Source: Carallia brachiata
Lineage: Eukaryota > Streptophyta > Magnoliopsida > Malpighiales > Rhizophoraceae
DNA: 64,000 nucleotides
Assembly (NCBI GenBank): GCA_021464245.1
Contig: JADCRB010000053.1
Location: forward strand, 1,989,057-2,053,056
Reading direction: 5' to 3'
Shown: one piece after another, positions 12,761 through 23,723 of the stretch
Layout: each line of letters begins with the position of its first letter
How positions within the stretch are numbered: position 1 is the stretch's first letter
Translations under genes and position numbers: made by a program
Notes under the pieces: model-generated
The model's database searches: none
What the model saw: the letters and a program-made list of their open reading frames with translations, nothing else
Told to the model about the DNA's origin: nothing

Positions 12761-14660
12761 AGTGTTAACTTAGATGAATCATTAGAGGGAAGAAGCAAGT
12801 AATTTTTAACAAACTTTATGATACCACTTATTACCCAAAACTTTAAGACTTAGGTTATAGGTGATGTAGGACAAGTAACCGAAGATAAAAACCTAGTTAG
12901 GAATCTACCTGAGAACTAAAACACAAGGGAATCCACTTGAAAAATAATCTGAATTCAATATTCAATTCTCAATATCATAAGTAGTCTCAAAAAAAAAAAA
13001 AACAAGGGTCTTAGGCTCTATTGATAGAGTTAGTTAAAAATAATGATCAGAGCAAGCTACAATAAATACAAAATAACCGCAAATAGATAAATACGAAAAT
13101 AAACTGAAAGATATACATGCCCTAACTAAGATAAACATCTAGATAACTGAATAATAGAATCATAAGATTGACACTTCTTACAGAAATACTTATGCTAGAA
13201 GAATTCCTTATTATTAGCAACTGTATCAATGGATTTTCTAACCACACTTATATGTTTCTTTACTTATTCCTTCCTTTCCAATGTGAGATTTACATCTTAT
13301 ATTTTAACACGCCCCTTCACGCGAAAGTGCAGTTCACTTGGGCTAGACCTAGCTCACTTGGCTGGAATTATGAACAAACAAGGCTCTTATGGGCTCTAGT
13401 TCACCATTAAATATGAGGGACATTAAGATTCGAGCTCTGATAGTTGTAAATCTTTATGGATCAAATTATTATCGGGCTTGGGTCTTTACGGGGAGGAGAG
13501 TATTGACCAAATTCATTTAAATTCATTTTAGTTGATAAGTTTGTTTTATTGTTAAAATAACTTAAGTCATCTAAACTAACTTACTCATAACTTATAATAA
13601 ACCATTCATTTTTTCTTTTCCCAACCTATGTGGGACATTATCCTTCAACACTCCCCATGATGTACAACTGAGATCTTTATGTTCCAGTTGTCATTTGCCT
13701 AGTCATACGAGATTTAACTAGAGGTCACCGTCTCAAATTATGAGCCTTATTTAAAGAACTTTATTTCAACTTACATGTTTTATCCAATGAATTAAGAACT
13801 GGACCGGACTGGCCGGTTCAACCGGGAAAACTGGGAACCGGTCCTAGGTCCGGTCCGGTTCAAGCCTAAAAATGGAATTCAGACCGAATCAGAAAAAATC
13901 GGTCAAAAACCAGGAAAACAGGTAAAAAATCGGACCGGTTGAACTGGTTCAATTTAAACCAAAAAATTTTAAATTATAATTTGACCCAAAACTTTATCTA
14001 TATTATAATTAAGACTCTAATTTTAACTAAAAATTTTAATTTAGTCATCAATTGATTAAAATTTTTAATTTAATCTTTAAAATTTAAAAATTAATATTTA
14101 ATCACTATTTATAAATATTATTTTTTCAATTAATTTTTATAAATTATATTTTTTAAATATACTAATTGTAATATCCTTAATGTATGTAAATATTAATATA
14201 ATTCTTAAAATACACTTTATTTTAAATATTTATTATCATTCTTATATAATATAACATTTTATATAATTATATAAGTTATATAAAAATTTAATTTATATAT
14301 ATTTAATATTAAATACCGGTTTAACCGCGGTTTTACCGGTCGAACCGGTTGAATCTTGAACCTCTCAGCTTTCCGGTTCAATGACCGGTTCGGTTTTGAG
14401 AACCTTGGTTTTATCTGGAGGACACTGTCTCAAAAATCCACCAAGGTTTTTTTTAGGTTGTTAAACTCGTCCACGTGGGCTCAAGCTCTAATACTATGTT
14501 AATTTAGATGAATCGCTGGAAGGAAGAAGCAAACAACATTTAATGAGCGTTAAGACACCATATTTTATCCAAAACTGAAAGTTTAAGTTATGAGTTTTTT
14601 AACCACACTTATATGTTGTTTTACTTATTCCTAATGTGAGATTTACATCTCACACTTCAA
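12761..14660 (-). mobile_element. TRIM-like LTR cluster inside pseudogene intron 4
   Basis: Three LTR-like blocks lie in the same (minus) orientation. The outer pair (left about 12761-12858 plus 13229-13312; right about 14497-14660) are homologous direct repeats bounded on the minus strand by TG.. and ..TTAACA. The right block is followed on the minus strand by TAGTATTAGAGC, two mismatches from the usual initiator-tRNA primer site, and the left block is preceded by a purine tract GTGAAGGGGCG. A middle block of another type (13446-13649) has its own primer-site-like TATCAGAGC on one side and a GGGGAG purine tract on the other, so the whole reads LTR-internal-LTR-internal-LTR. No coding sequence is present. 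The left LTR is interrupted by about 370 bp of unidentified sequence (12859-13228), and the right internal region by a hAT-like element. Confidence 0.65.
13785..14407. mobile_element. hAT-like nonautonomous element, 8-bp target duplication
   Basis: A 623-bp element with an A/T-rich core and ends rich in ACCGGTTC-type motifs. The left end begins CAATGAATTAAGAACTGG; the right end in reverse complement begins CAAGGTTCTCAAAACCG, so the termini are imperfect inverted repeats starting CAA. It is flanked on both sides by the identical 8 bp GTTTTATC (13777-13784 and 14408-14415), the target-duplication length typical of hAT elements. It carries no transposase. It sits inside the TRIM internal region, so it inserted after the TRIM. 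Confidence 0.8.
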
Positions 14661-15341
14661 TATTTATTTTAAGCTAAATGACTTCTAATATACAATGTTT
14701 TCAATTACGCAATCTTGAATCATATTTGAATTGTCACTCTAACTTCGTGATATGCTTGATTCATATGAACAGAATTTCTAAAGTAGATGTCTTGTTGGCA
14801 ATTTTTTCACATGAATAGTGCTCAAATCTCATATTAAAAGTTTGTGTAAGGCTCTAAGGGCTTCACAAGATCATGCTATATAAATGGTTGCTAAATTCGA
14901 CTCTATTATATTGTTATATCCTGCTGATGATGAGTATATTGATATGTTTGGGGATACTCAGCACTCCTTGACTACCCTGACCATAATTGACTTGAGTGTT
15001 CCTAGTAGTAGAAGGTGGTATGAATTAGTTAAGGAAAATAAGAAAAGCAAGACAATATACTAGTAAGGGGGCTTTCTTCAAGTTCTCAAGTTGCTGCTAA
15101 GGTTAATTCAATAACTAAGGTTTTCAATAGAGGACGAATGAAGAACATATTGCAGGTTTTTAAGGACGAGTCCACATAAATATGTGTACTAAATGTTTCC
15201 TTTCATTCAGCAGTTGCAGATAGATAGCCTCGAATTGAAAATACATGTGCAGATATAGGGTATTGTACAAATAAAAACATTTGTAAATATAAGATAGTTT
15301 TCTCATTTTGGTGTGCTATTCCTTACTTGAGCTGTGGCTGA

Positions 15342-16930
15342 GGAAAATTACCTTTTACACTGTAGTATAGGAAGAATTTACACTTCACATATCGGATTTT
15401 CATAAATGATTAAAAACATATCAACAAAACACTCCAGTAACTAAAAATATCTTATATTAAGTAACTGTTAGTAAAAAGTTACGTTAACTGCAAAAATAGC
15501 ATAAAGTGTCTAATATACCCTTACAAGTAATCATAATTAAAATAAAAGGCATGTATATGAAACAACACAAAAAGTCCCTTTACAAGCACATTTATTTCCC
15601 AAATCAAAAGCAACATACTACTCTGAAGCTGGTTGAAACTTGGTCATTACAACGAAATAATCTACAAGCTTACCCATATCTGGCTTGCTCCATTGCATCC
15701 AAAATCATACCTCCTAGGTCGCTACCTACATTGTATCCAAAAATACTCAAGAACAACTTATAGACACACACAATTGCAATCAAGTTAGATTCTCATACAT
15801 TCATTGCCTAAAAACAACCGAAATTGCAAATGAAAACAAGTTAAAACTGATAATATAAGTCATTAAATCAAACCCCATGATTCTTAAAACTTGGTATATG
15901 CCAAATTCTTCACCTACGTTGGTGAAGAAAAAGACCACCTACGTATAAACAATACCTCATCAAAACACTCGATCACGCCCAACTCACAAAGAAAAAAACC
16001 ACCTTTCTACTGTTTGCTGTTCATTGTTGTTGCTGTTGTTTATACTTGGCCACCACAAAGAAACTCTAGCTGCACCGTGACAGGCCAAACTCTTTTACTT
16101 GCTAGATTAGAAGAGGATGATGGGTCTTAGAATTTCAGATTAGATACAGACGGGTCATTCATACTGACCTAATTCACGACCAAATCAACTCCTTTAACAC
16201 TTGTATAGTTATGATTCGCGAATGGGTGTCCAAAAGATCCCGACTTTGGCGATTTGCTTGAAGAACCCACGACACCTCCTACTAAGAGTAGGTCGACTTG
16301 GCAATCCACAAGTCCTAAAACACAAATCTTTACTAAATACAAAAATATTGTCAGATTAATGCCTCTTAAAGTAAAAGAAAACACAAAAAAAAAAAATATT
16401 TACAGGACCGAAAAATAGGAACATTAACAGTACCCATAGTGACTTAGTGTCTTTAACCCTTCTAAAATGCTTTCATAGGTCTTAAAACCCATGATATCCC
16501 TAGATCAAGTGGCTTTCGAGGCAGATTAGTCGAAATTCGAAAGAATATTCTAGAATCCAAAATGACAGACAACACAATATCGACACCAACACACAAACCA
16601 TAGAAAATACTAACGATAAAGCATGAAAACCAGTTTTACTTACGATTTATGACTTTTGAGGGTCAATTTGATGGCAGAAGGATGAATCCAATCGGAAATG
16701 GACTTTAGGTTTGAGAAGAGAACAAGAGTCGCTGAGATGATTTAAGGTTATTTTTTGAAAGAATGGAACACATTTTTTAAATATATAGAAGGGGTATAGT
16801 AGTCATTTCATGATTTTTGTCTTCTTTGATTAATGCCTATTAGTCAATATATGTTTTTAGTAATTTTTGAAAACCCAATATATGAAATGTAAATACCTCT
16901 CATACTTACGATGTAAAAGGTAATTTTACC
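15342..16930. mobile_element. Mutator-like element with long TIRs in pseudogene 3' region
   Basis: A 1.59-kb insertion with about 80-bp imperfect terminal inverted repeats. The left end starts GGAAAATTACCTTTTACA; the right end in reverse complement starts GGTAAAATTACCTTTTACA, and similarity continues through TTTACA.TTCA.ATAT to AAAAACATAT. It is flanked by the direct repeat GCTGTGGCTGA (15331-15341 and 16931-16941), 10-11 bp, close to the 9-11 bp expected of Mutator-like elements. Removing it restores continuity with the 3' UTR of the live gene. Internal open frames are short and show no transposase motif, so it is probably nonautonomous. Confidence 0.82.
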
Positions 16931-17060
16931 GCTGTGGCTGAATCAAAGTCAGGTATCTCTGTCATTTCTGGATAGTGTTTATTTGACATATTCATGACTT
17001 TTTTTTAGAGCTGTGCTTAAATCAAAGTCATGTATCTTTGTGACTTCTGGATATTGTTTC
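16931..17060 (+). pseudogene. 3' UTR remnant of the POLLENLESS 3-like pseudogene, internally duplicated
   Basis: The live gene has TTGAATCAAAGCCATGTAT about 100 nt past its stop codon. Here the related strings GGCTGAATCAAAGTCAGGTAT (16937 on) and CTTAAATCAAAGTCATGTAT (about 17017 on) occur twice, about 80 nt apart, each followed by a TTTGTGA/TCTGTCA and TTCTGGATA stretch. This anchors the downstream end of the dead copy. Confidence 0.65.
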
Positions 17061-17210
17061 ATTCATTCCCATAATTTCTTTTATTATTGAATGTAATCCT
17101 ACTTACTACTTATCAGACTATCTCTCAAAAAAATTTAAAGCATATGCCTTTATTACTAGCCTAGGATTTGTCTAAATTTACATAATCCTGGTAGAGAAAC
17201 TTTTATTTCA

Positions 17211-17306
17211 AAGTTACATCATCTCGGTTCATTAGCGATTAGTCCCTAGTACCATACTAAGTTACATGATCTCAGTTCATTAGTGATTAGTCCCGAGTAC
17301 CATACT
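17211..17306. repeat. Tandem duplication, 48-bp period, two copies
   Basis: Copies 17211-17258 and 17259-17306 both read AAGTTACAT.ATCTC.GTTCA and end GAGTACCATACTA or TAGTACCATACTA. Four substitutions separate them. Confidence 0.85.
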
Positions 17307-17500
17307 ACAAAGCAATTAACAAAATTAATGGAAGTAGGTTTAATAATTCAATAAAAAAAATCCAAAATAAGTAAAAATATCAAGGTGATTTTACAACTGT
17401 TATATTTGAAAAAAAAATTGTCATTAAAGTAATTGAGGATTTGAAGTTTTGAAAAACTTAAAAGTTATTGTCATTATAATATAGGCCACATATTTAAAAA

Positions 17501-18867
17501 GGTTTAATGATTAATTTTATTCAAAACGTTTTTTGGTTTACCATTTATCATCCAAAAGGTTCGTCACTTTTTTTTTTTTTTTTTTTTGTTAAATATGCAA
17601 ATGTAGCACTCTATTAGACACCACGTCATATCAGACTTACAATTTCAGTATATTACAACATCAAAAGTTAATGACATGACATGCTGTAAATTAATTTTTT
17701 AACCCATATTTTTTCATTAATTTTTGTTATGATTAAATAAAAAAAAATGATTTCTCTCTCTCCATCCTTCCTCCCCAACACCCCCCCCCCTCCTCTCTCT
17801 CTCTCTCGTTTTTCTCCTCCCTCTTGTTCCACCGTTTCAGCACATTCCCGCCACCAACGGATTTGAGCAGTGGAATTTTTGAGACAAATTGGTGAATGAA
17901 GAGAAAAGGGTAAAGCCTGGAAGCCTTCTCTCAAGAGCATAGTGGAGATCCCTGAAGTTCTAGAGGTGGAAATATGAGCCCTTTTTGCAAGAACATATTT
18001 CTTGCCTTTGAATTAATCTCATTCAGGATTCAGTTCTTCAAAAAAAAAAAAAAATTTAGGATTCAGGCCGATTCCTGATGCATTCGAGTATTATGATTTC
18101 TGAATTTGTGGACAAGTCCTTTTCTCCTAAAGTACTCTCTCTCTCTCTCTTAGTTTGGATCCCTGAAGGTCTATATTTTTGTTAATTTTTTGTGGTATTG
18201 AGTATGAATCTATCAGACAAATGAGAGACGGCAGAGGCAGCCACTGTCCACGACCATGAATGCGTTAACAATTTTTTTTTTATCTCACATGTCAAGAGGC
18301 AAAAACTAGATGAACAATTGCCAGATCTCCCTCTACCACCAACGCCCAGATCAGTTATCGCTCCCCTTCCTCCGGCAAACTCCTCGATTCCGGCACAACT
18401 TCCCCCGTTGCCTTTGAACACCACAACCACAGCCATCACTTTTATGAGAAAATGAAACGACCGGTTTCGCGGCATGGGTCCCTCTCCGACAAGATCCACC
18501 GATACCGGAGCGTTCAGTTGGTGATCTCCATTCCGCTGCTCCCGTCCTGGTCGTTCTCTCCGTGAAGATGAAACCTTTTCTTTTTAATTGTTTTTTATTT
18601 TTGTTTAATTATAACAAGATTAATGAAAATATTTAAGAAAAAAATTAGTTTTCCACATGTTATGTCATCGTCGGTGAGTGACATGTTAAAATTACAAAGT
18701 TTATTATGACATGATAGTTGTGTCACGTCAATATATATAATAAAAAAAGTAATATATATATATATAATTAGTTTGACAAAAATAAGATGGAATTTAAAAA
18801 AAAAATATTTTGAACTATATAAGTAATAAATCCAAAAATATTTTGGATAAAATTAATTATTAGAGCC
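17501..18867. mobile_element. Mutator-like element carrying gene-like sequence (Pack-type candidate)
   Basis: A 1.37-kb element. The left end begins GGTTTAATGATTAATTTTAT; the right end in reverse complement begins GGCTCTAATAATTAATTTTAT, and both continue through a diverged CCAAAA..TTTTTGG block for about 60 bp. Flanks TATTTAAAAA (17491-17500) and TATGTAAAAA (18868-18877) form a 10-bp target duplication with one mismatch. The interior differs sharply from the A/T-rich ends: 17750-17960 and 18200-18570 are C-rich and look like former exon or 5' UTR sequence. No transposase is visible. The layout is that of a nonautonomous Mutator-like element that has captured host gene pieces. Confidence 0.68.
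18452..18565 (+). pseudogene. Captured N-terminal coding fragment inside the Mutator-like element
   Basis: An open frame of 37 codons starts at ATG 18452 and reads MKRPVSRHGSLSDKIHRYRS followed by a hydrophobic stretch VQLVISIPLL, then runs out at a stop. A basic, serine-rich start before a hydrophobic segment is the layout of a type II membrane protein such as a plant Golgi glycosyltransferase. I do not recognise the parent gene. Base composition is much richer in G+C than the flanks, which supports capture from a gene. Confidence 0.4.
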
Positions 18868-18877
18868 TATGTAAAAA

Positions 18878-19503
18878 TATGCACTAGCATACGATGTGGT
18901 TTAATTGTTATGAAATTTATTAATACTGTAATTATGTTGGTCTACATATACATTTACCTTTATATAGTTGTGAAAGTAATTTAATAAATTTTTGTTAGGA
19001 TTTCAAAAATATACTCATTTAATGATCAGTGTAATGGTTCTTGCCTACTATTTACGGTGAAGCGATACAATTCTCACTAATACTTGTAGATACGATTACA
19101 CCTTTCCTATTTTTCACACACTCATATATACACTCATAACTTTGCAATGCATGTCAAAAACCTTAATGAATAAAAATGTTAATTTAATTTTTTGGAGTCA
19201 CGTTACAAAATAAAAGTTCAAAAAACTGAAAAACAAGAAAGACATGGGCCGGAAGAATAATTCTGAAAAATTACCTAGAAATCCCATCGATATAATTTTT
19301 TTAACCAAATAACCCAAACGTTAAATGTTTCATACCTAAATAAACAACTTGAAAAAAACCAGAATGTTTTCAAGTAATGTTCTTAAATAAAAAAAAATGG
19401 AGAAACGCCTAAAATTTTCCAATAATATCTATAAAAAAAAAAAGTAAAAAAAAAAGTAGGAAAAAAAGGTGAAAATAAACTTATAAACAGTAACACAAAA
19501 TTC
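18878..19503. other. A/T-rich intergenic and distal promoter
   Basis: No gene or recognisable transposon was found. Long A tracts lie near 19390-19460, just upstream of the core promoter of the TPR gene. Confidence 0.4.
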
Positions 19504-19534
19504 AACGGCTAGTTGCTATAAATAACGGCTAGTT
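19504..19534 (+). promoter_or_regulatory. Core promoter: TATA box between two AACGGCTAGTT repeats
   Basis: A TATAAAT box lies at 19517-19523. It is bracketed by two exact copies of an 11-mer AACGGCTAGTT at 19504-19514 and 19524-19534, exactly 20 bp apart. AACGG is the core of the mitosis-specific activator element bound by three-repeat MYB proteins in plants. The box sits about 355 nt before the start codon, leaving a fairly long 5' leader that begins in CT-rich sequence. The TATA call is direct; the link to MYB3R control is inference. Confidence 0.6.
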
Positions 19535-19877
19535 TTCCTTTCTTCTTTCACTTTCCTTTCGACTTTGCTCCCCCAATCATCACGTCCCTTTTCTCTCTCA
19601 ATTTCCTCTAACTTTCCCGCAGAAGATTCTCAGTAAACAAACATGATCCTAGTTTCCACCCTCATCAAAAAGTAGACTTCTTTCTACTTCTGAAACCACC
19701 TTCTTGAGAATTAAATTAGAGGGTTTAAAGATTGTCGTCCACTCTATCACTTCCCCAGAAAAGATTCTCAGAAAACAGGCAGGGTTCTAATTGCTAGGCT
19801 CATAAAAAGTTGAATTCTTTCTGTTTGAAAAAGGATTCTCTTGATAATTCAAGAAAAGGGTTTACAGATTGTTAAAA

Positions 19878-22800
19878 ATGTGGTCCAACGGCGACGTAAA
19901 TGTCCGGCGGAGGGCCTTCCGCACGCCTCCGGCGACATGGGGGTCGACGCATTCTCCGGGGCATCAGATGCCTATGTCGGAGAGAAAAAGGGTATCGCCT
20001 GGATGCAAACGTGATCTCTTTCACGTGATTCACAAGGTTCCAGCCGGTGATTCGCCGTATGTCAGGGCTAAACGCGTTCAGGTTTGGAGTTGGTGGTTCT
20101 TTACATATTTATTTTGAGTGGTTTCTTTGAATTCTTTTTTATGCATGCTTTTTGCTTCTTGAAGATTATGTGATTGTACGGGGTTTTACTTTTGCTAGCT
20201 ATGAATTTCGAGTTGTGATCAGAGGCTTCAGTTTCTTGAATTCTTCTTGGCCGTTTCTTTTTTAAGTAAGAAAAAAACAAAAAAACCCAGAGTGATTACC
20301 ATGTGAATGCTGATTTTATCGTTGTAATATGGGTCGTTTGGGAAATTTTTTCTTTCACAAAGATCAGTTCTTTCTTTTCATATCTGACTTTATCCATCGT
20401 GAATGCGTTTCAAGTTTTAATTTAATGGTCTGTTTGGTTGTCAAATTAGAGGTTGGAGTCTTAGGCTTGATTCAACGAGTTCTTGACATCAAGTGAAATA
20501 ACATGTTCAAGCTAGGACAATTATGTATTTGTTTTTTTTTTTTAATTTCCCCTTCAGTTGTTTAATTCGAATCTAGTGCCATGAAACCTCAATTTAATTT
20601 CGGGATTAAAGCTTTGTTGTTGTTGTTATAGTTGTTGTAGCGCCTTGCAATATGATTGATGTTTGGACTTGGATATTTTTGGATAAATTTGGTTATTGCG
20701 TTAGTTAAATCTAGTGGTCAGTTTATGCCGAAAGTTTTTTTTTTTTTTTTTGGCTATGTTAAATATTCTGTTATTCCTATTGTTTTTCAACTTCATCCCA
20801 TTTGCCCAAAAAGAAAAGTTAGTTTTTCGTAAGTGTTTCAGAATTGGGTCTTCTGTAAACTTTTGGGCACTTTTTGCTCCCCAACTCTTTACATGTTATT
20901 CTGATCCTAGTTCTTACTGGCAGTTGATAGAGAAGGATCCAAGCAGAGCCATTTCGCTGTTCTGGGCTGCCATAAATGTTGGAGACCGAGTGGATAGTGC
21001 CCTGAAAGATATGGCAGTGGTTATGAAACAGATGAATCGATGTGATGAGGCAATCGAGGCAATCAAGTCTTTTCGGGAACTCTGCCCACCTGATTCTCAG
21101 GAATCTATCGACAATGTGTTAATTGAACTGTACAAGGTAAACTAAATCACTGCTTGTTCTATGCTTCTAGTTCATGAACTATTACTTACGGCCCACAGTT
21201 TTTAGATATGCTATCTGACGAAGATGATACTTTGATACATATGTTAAAAATCTTTTTGTACAGTTTCGGTCAGAATTCTAATGTTTCTTGCAGTTTTTTT
21301 TGGGTGGGAGGGCAGGGCAATTGAAGGGTGAATTGCAGAATTTGAAGGTTATAATAGCTTAATTTATTGATATAAACCTATGGACTGTTAGATTTATTTC
21401 CAGTTTGATAGAGCATGGGATGAAGATTTGAATGTGAGAAATAGGCCAAGGTGCTTTTCTTTGATATTTTCAGCATAACTGATTTTGTTGGCATAGTGAT
21501 GTGGTTTGAGGTCGCATATAAAAAAAAAAAGTTATTAGTTATTTAAACTTGTTTGGTTAATTGGCAATAAAACCATCACAAATTTGCAATAGAGCATTTA
21601 CAAGTTTTTTCTCCAGTTAAGGATATTTTATTTAGCATCTCTTGATCTTATTATACTCATGAGAGTTCCGTGTTTTGTGCCAACACTCTCTTGAGTTTGA
21701 GACCATTGAAATGGTGTTATAGCTTGCAATGTTTCACAATTGATGATTGAGAGATAAGTCTGAAATCTCTTGGATGTGTGCACACTTTTGATTAGCAGTC
21801 TCTGAAAATTGAGAAATCAGTTTGAAGATACAACAGGTGTTCTGGGATTTAGAATCTGACCTGTATGATTTGATAATGATCATGTGCTTGTGTTAGGATC
21901 TCAAGACTCTTGGCTTGAGCTATGTGATGATTTGCATTTTTGTTGGAGGCTTGACTCGGGACCTTCACATTTCTGTATTTTTCTCAGAGGTCAGGAAGGA
22001 TTGAGGAAGAGATCGAAATGCTACGGCATAAGCTGAAGAGCATTGAAGATGGTATAGCTTTTGGTGGAAAAAGGACAAAGATTGCTAGATCTAATGGAAA
22101 GAAGACCCAAATAACTATCGAACAAGAAAGAGCAAGGTGTTTTTCCTAATTCTTTCTCATTTAGCTTGTTACTAGACATTATTTGACTCTAATCTGAATG
22201 ATGCCAGGATACTAGGGAACTTGGCCTGGGCTTACTTGCAGTGTCATAATTATGGTCTAGCAGAGCAGCATTACAGGTAAGTATTTTTGTTTAACGGGCT
22301 TTATAAGCGATGATTGAGTGAGTATGTTCATATCAAGCTAAACGACTATCTTTTCACAAGCAATACTTCTATCTGCAGGAAAGCTTTGGCTTTAGAACCA
22401 GATAACAACAAGCGGTGTAATTTGTCCATCTGCCTGATGCATATGAACAGAATTCCAGAAGCAAAATCATTGCTTCAGGCGGCAACAGCTTCGTGTGAAA
22501 GAGGACAAATGGATGATTGTTGTGCTAAATCATACGAACGTGCTTCTCAGATGCTTTCTGAATTTGAGTCAATAATGGCATTAAAGTCAGCAGACCAGAA
22601 TGAAGATTCCCAACAATTCTTACCTTCACTGACTGCCATTAATTCGAAAGAAGTTTCTAGCTTCAAGAGTGAAAGTCAGCATTATGATGCTAAGTTCAGA
22701 AGCTCCTGGAATTCGCTGAGTGGACAGTATAAAGCTGATAAAGGGAGTTCGAAATATGTTCCTCCTCGATTGAGACATTCGGAGTCTTCTCCGCATTCGA

Positions 22801-23723
22801 CAGATACCTGCTTTCAAAGCCCATGCGAAATGCCTGATTTTGCCAGCAGCGGAAAGAGGGAAATTTTGAGGAGCTCAACCGGGAAAGCATTGGGTTCTGG
22901 AGACAGGAAAACATTTACTTCTCCAGCATCTGTCCTATATACTCAACCAAGAAGATTGGAATATGTGAATAATGTAGAAGGATGGGGTGCTGAGAGAAGT
23001 GTAAGGTGGGGAGAGAATGTGCTGGCCCACGCAATAACGGATCTAAATGGAGAACTACTGGATCCAACTGATCAAATGCCAGAAGTTTCAGAGAGAAGGA
23101 CTCAGTCCAGCAGTTCTTCACTTGCTGGCGAAAATTGGACAAGAGGACCAAGGAGACAGGTAGGACCTACAAGCTGCCGTAACAGGAATGCATGGGAAAA
23201 TGGTGGCCGGATGAAACCTGCCGTGTTTACACAAGAGCAGACCATTTCTGTTGGCAATGCCGGAGCACTGGAAGAAGCTTCCACTGACGGTAAAAGGGAT
23301 CAGAGTTCTGGTCTCACTGTTGCAGGAAATACGTTATTATCAGCAGGTATTGTTCTGAACAGCAGCAATTGGAGTAAGCCCTTTAAGAAGAGTTGGGCTG
23401 ATATAGCTGAAGAAGAAGAACAGGAATTACTGAGTGGAGAAAATGTTTTTGATGATGGCCAGTTGTGTGGAGTTGAGAACCTAAATTGCAACATAGTTCC
23501 TGAAAACTCCTGTCCAATGAGTCAGGTAAAAGCCATAAGCCAAAAGATGGAAGCTTTGGATTTCAAAGTTGAAGATGGTGCTTCCAGGAACACTGTTCCA
23601 TCAGTAAACAATCCAACAGCCAGGCGTTCTTTAAGCTTTGAAACTGGGGATGATTCAAATTCAAAGAGGAAGAAGAACAGGCTGCAGGTTTTCAGGGACA
23701 TAACTCCTACTCTAGATACATGA
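19878..23723 (+). CDS. POLLENLESS 3-like TPR protein (MS5/TDM1/SDI family)
   Basis: Five exons: 19878-20081, 20924-21136, 21988-22136, 22208-22276, 22379-23723; all borders are GT/AG and every phase closes, giving 659 aa. The N-terminal half is the conserved family core: FHVIHKVPAGDSPYVRAK (about 51-66), TPR-type helices including AISLFWAAINVGDRVDSALK and AIEAIKSFRELCP (about 77-123), a charged helix EIEMLRHKLKSIE, then ILGNLAWAYLQ..YGLAEQHYRKALALEPDN (about 190-220) and CLMHMNRIPEAKSLL. The long tail is low in predicted structure and contains WGENVLAHAI, KSWADIAEEEEQE and a terminal LQVFRDITP. Residue 16 is the Thr of a TPP motif; Arabidopsis TDM1 carries a regulatory CDK-type TPP near the same place. 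Arabidopsis relatives act in exit from meiosis II (MS5/TDM1) or in sulfur deficiency (SDI1/2); which role applies here is not decided by sequence. The upstream in-frame TTG is ignored. A dead relative lies 5-8 kb upstream. Confidence 0.92.

Larger units (their letters stand above)
11885..15179 (+). pseudogene. Decayed POLLENLESS 3-like (MS5 family) gene copy
   Basis: Collinear remains of a second copy of the gene at 19878-23723. An exon 2 remnant (about 11885-12030) keeps GAAGCAATTGAGGCAATTAA and a donor-like GAG|GTTAAC. An exon 3 remnant (12489-12560) reads KEILMLKWKLRNIE then jumps to REKTR, so about 77 nt of the middle are gone. An exon 4 remnant (about 12647-12715) reads VAFVYMR..NYHLAKKYYR, against LAWAYLQCHNYGLAEQHYR in the live gene, and both flanking splice sites are lost. 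Exon 5 remnants (about 14745-15179) contain CLIHMNRISK and finish with NILQVFKDE, matching the live C terminus NRLQVFRDI. Stops and frame shifts are present. Intron 4 is filled by a TRIM/hAT cluster (12761-14660). The homologous 3' UTR continues to about 17060, split by a Mutator-like element. Confidence 0.85.
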
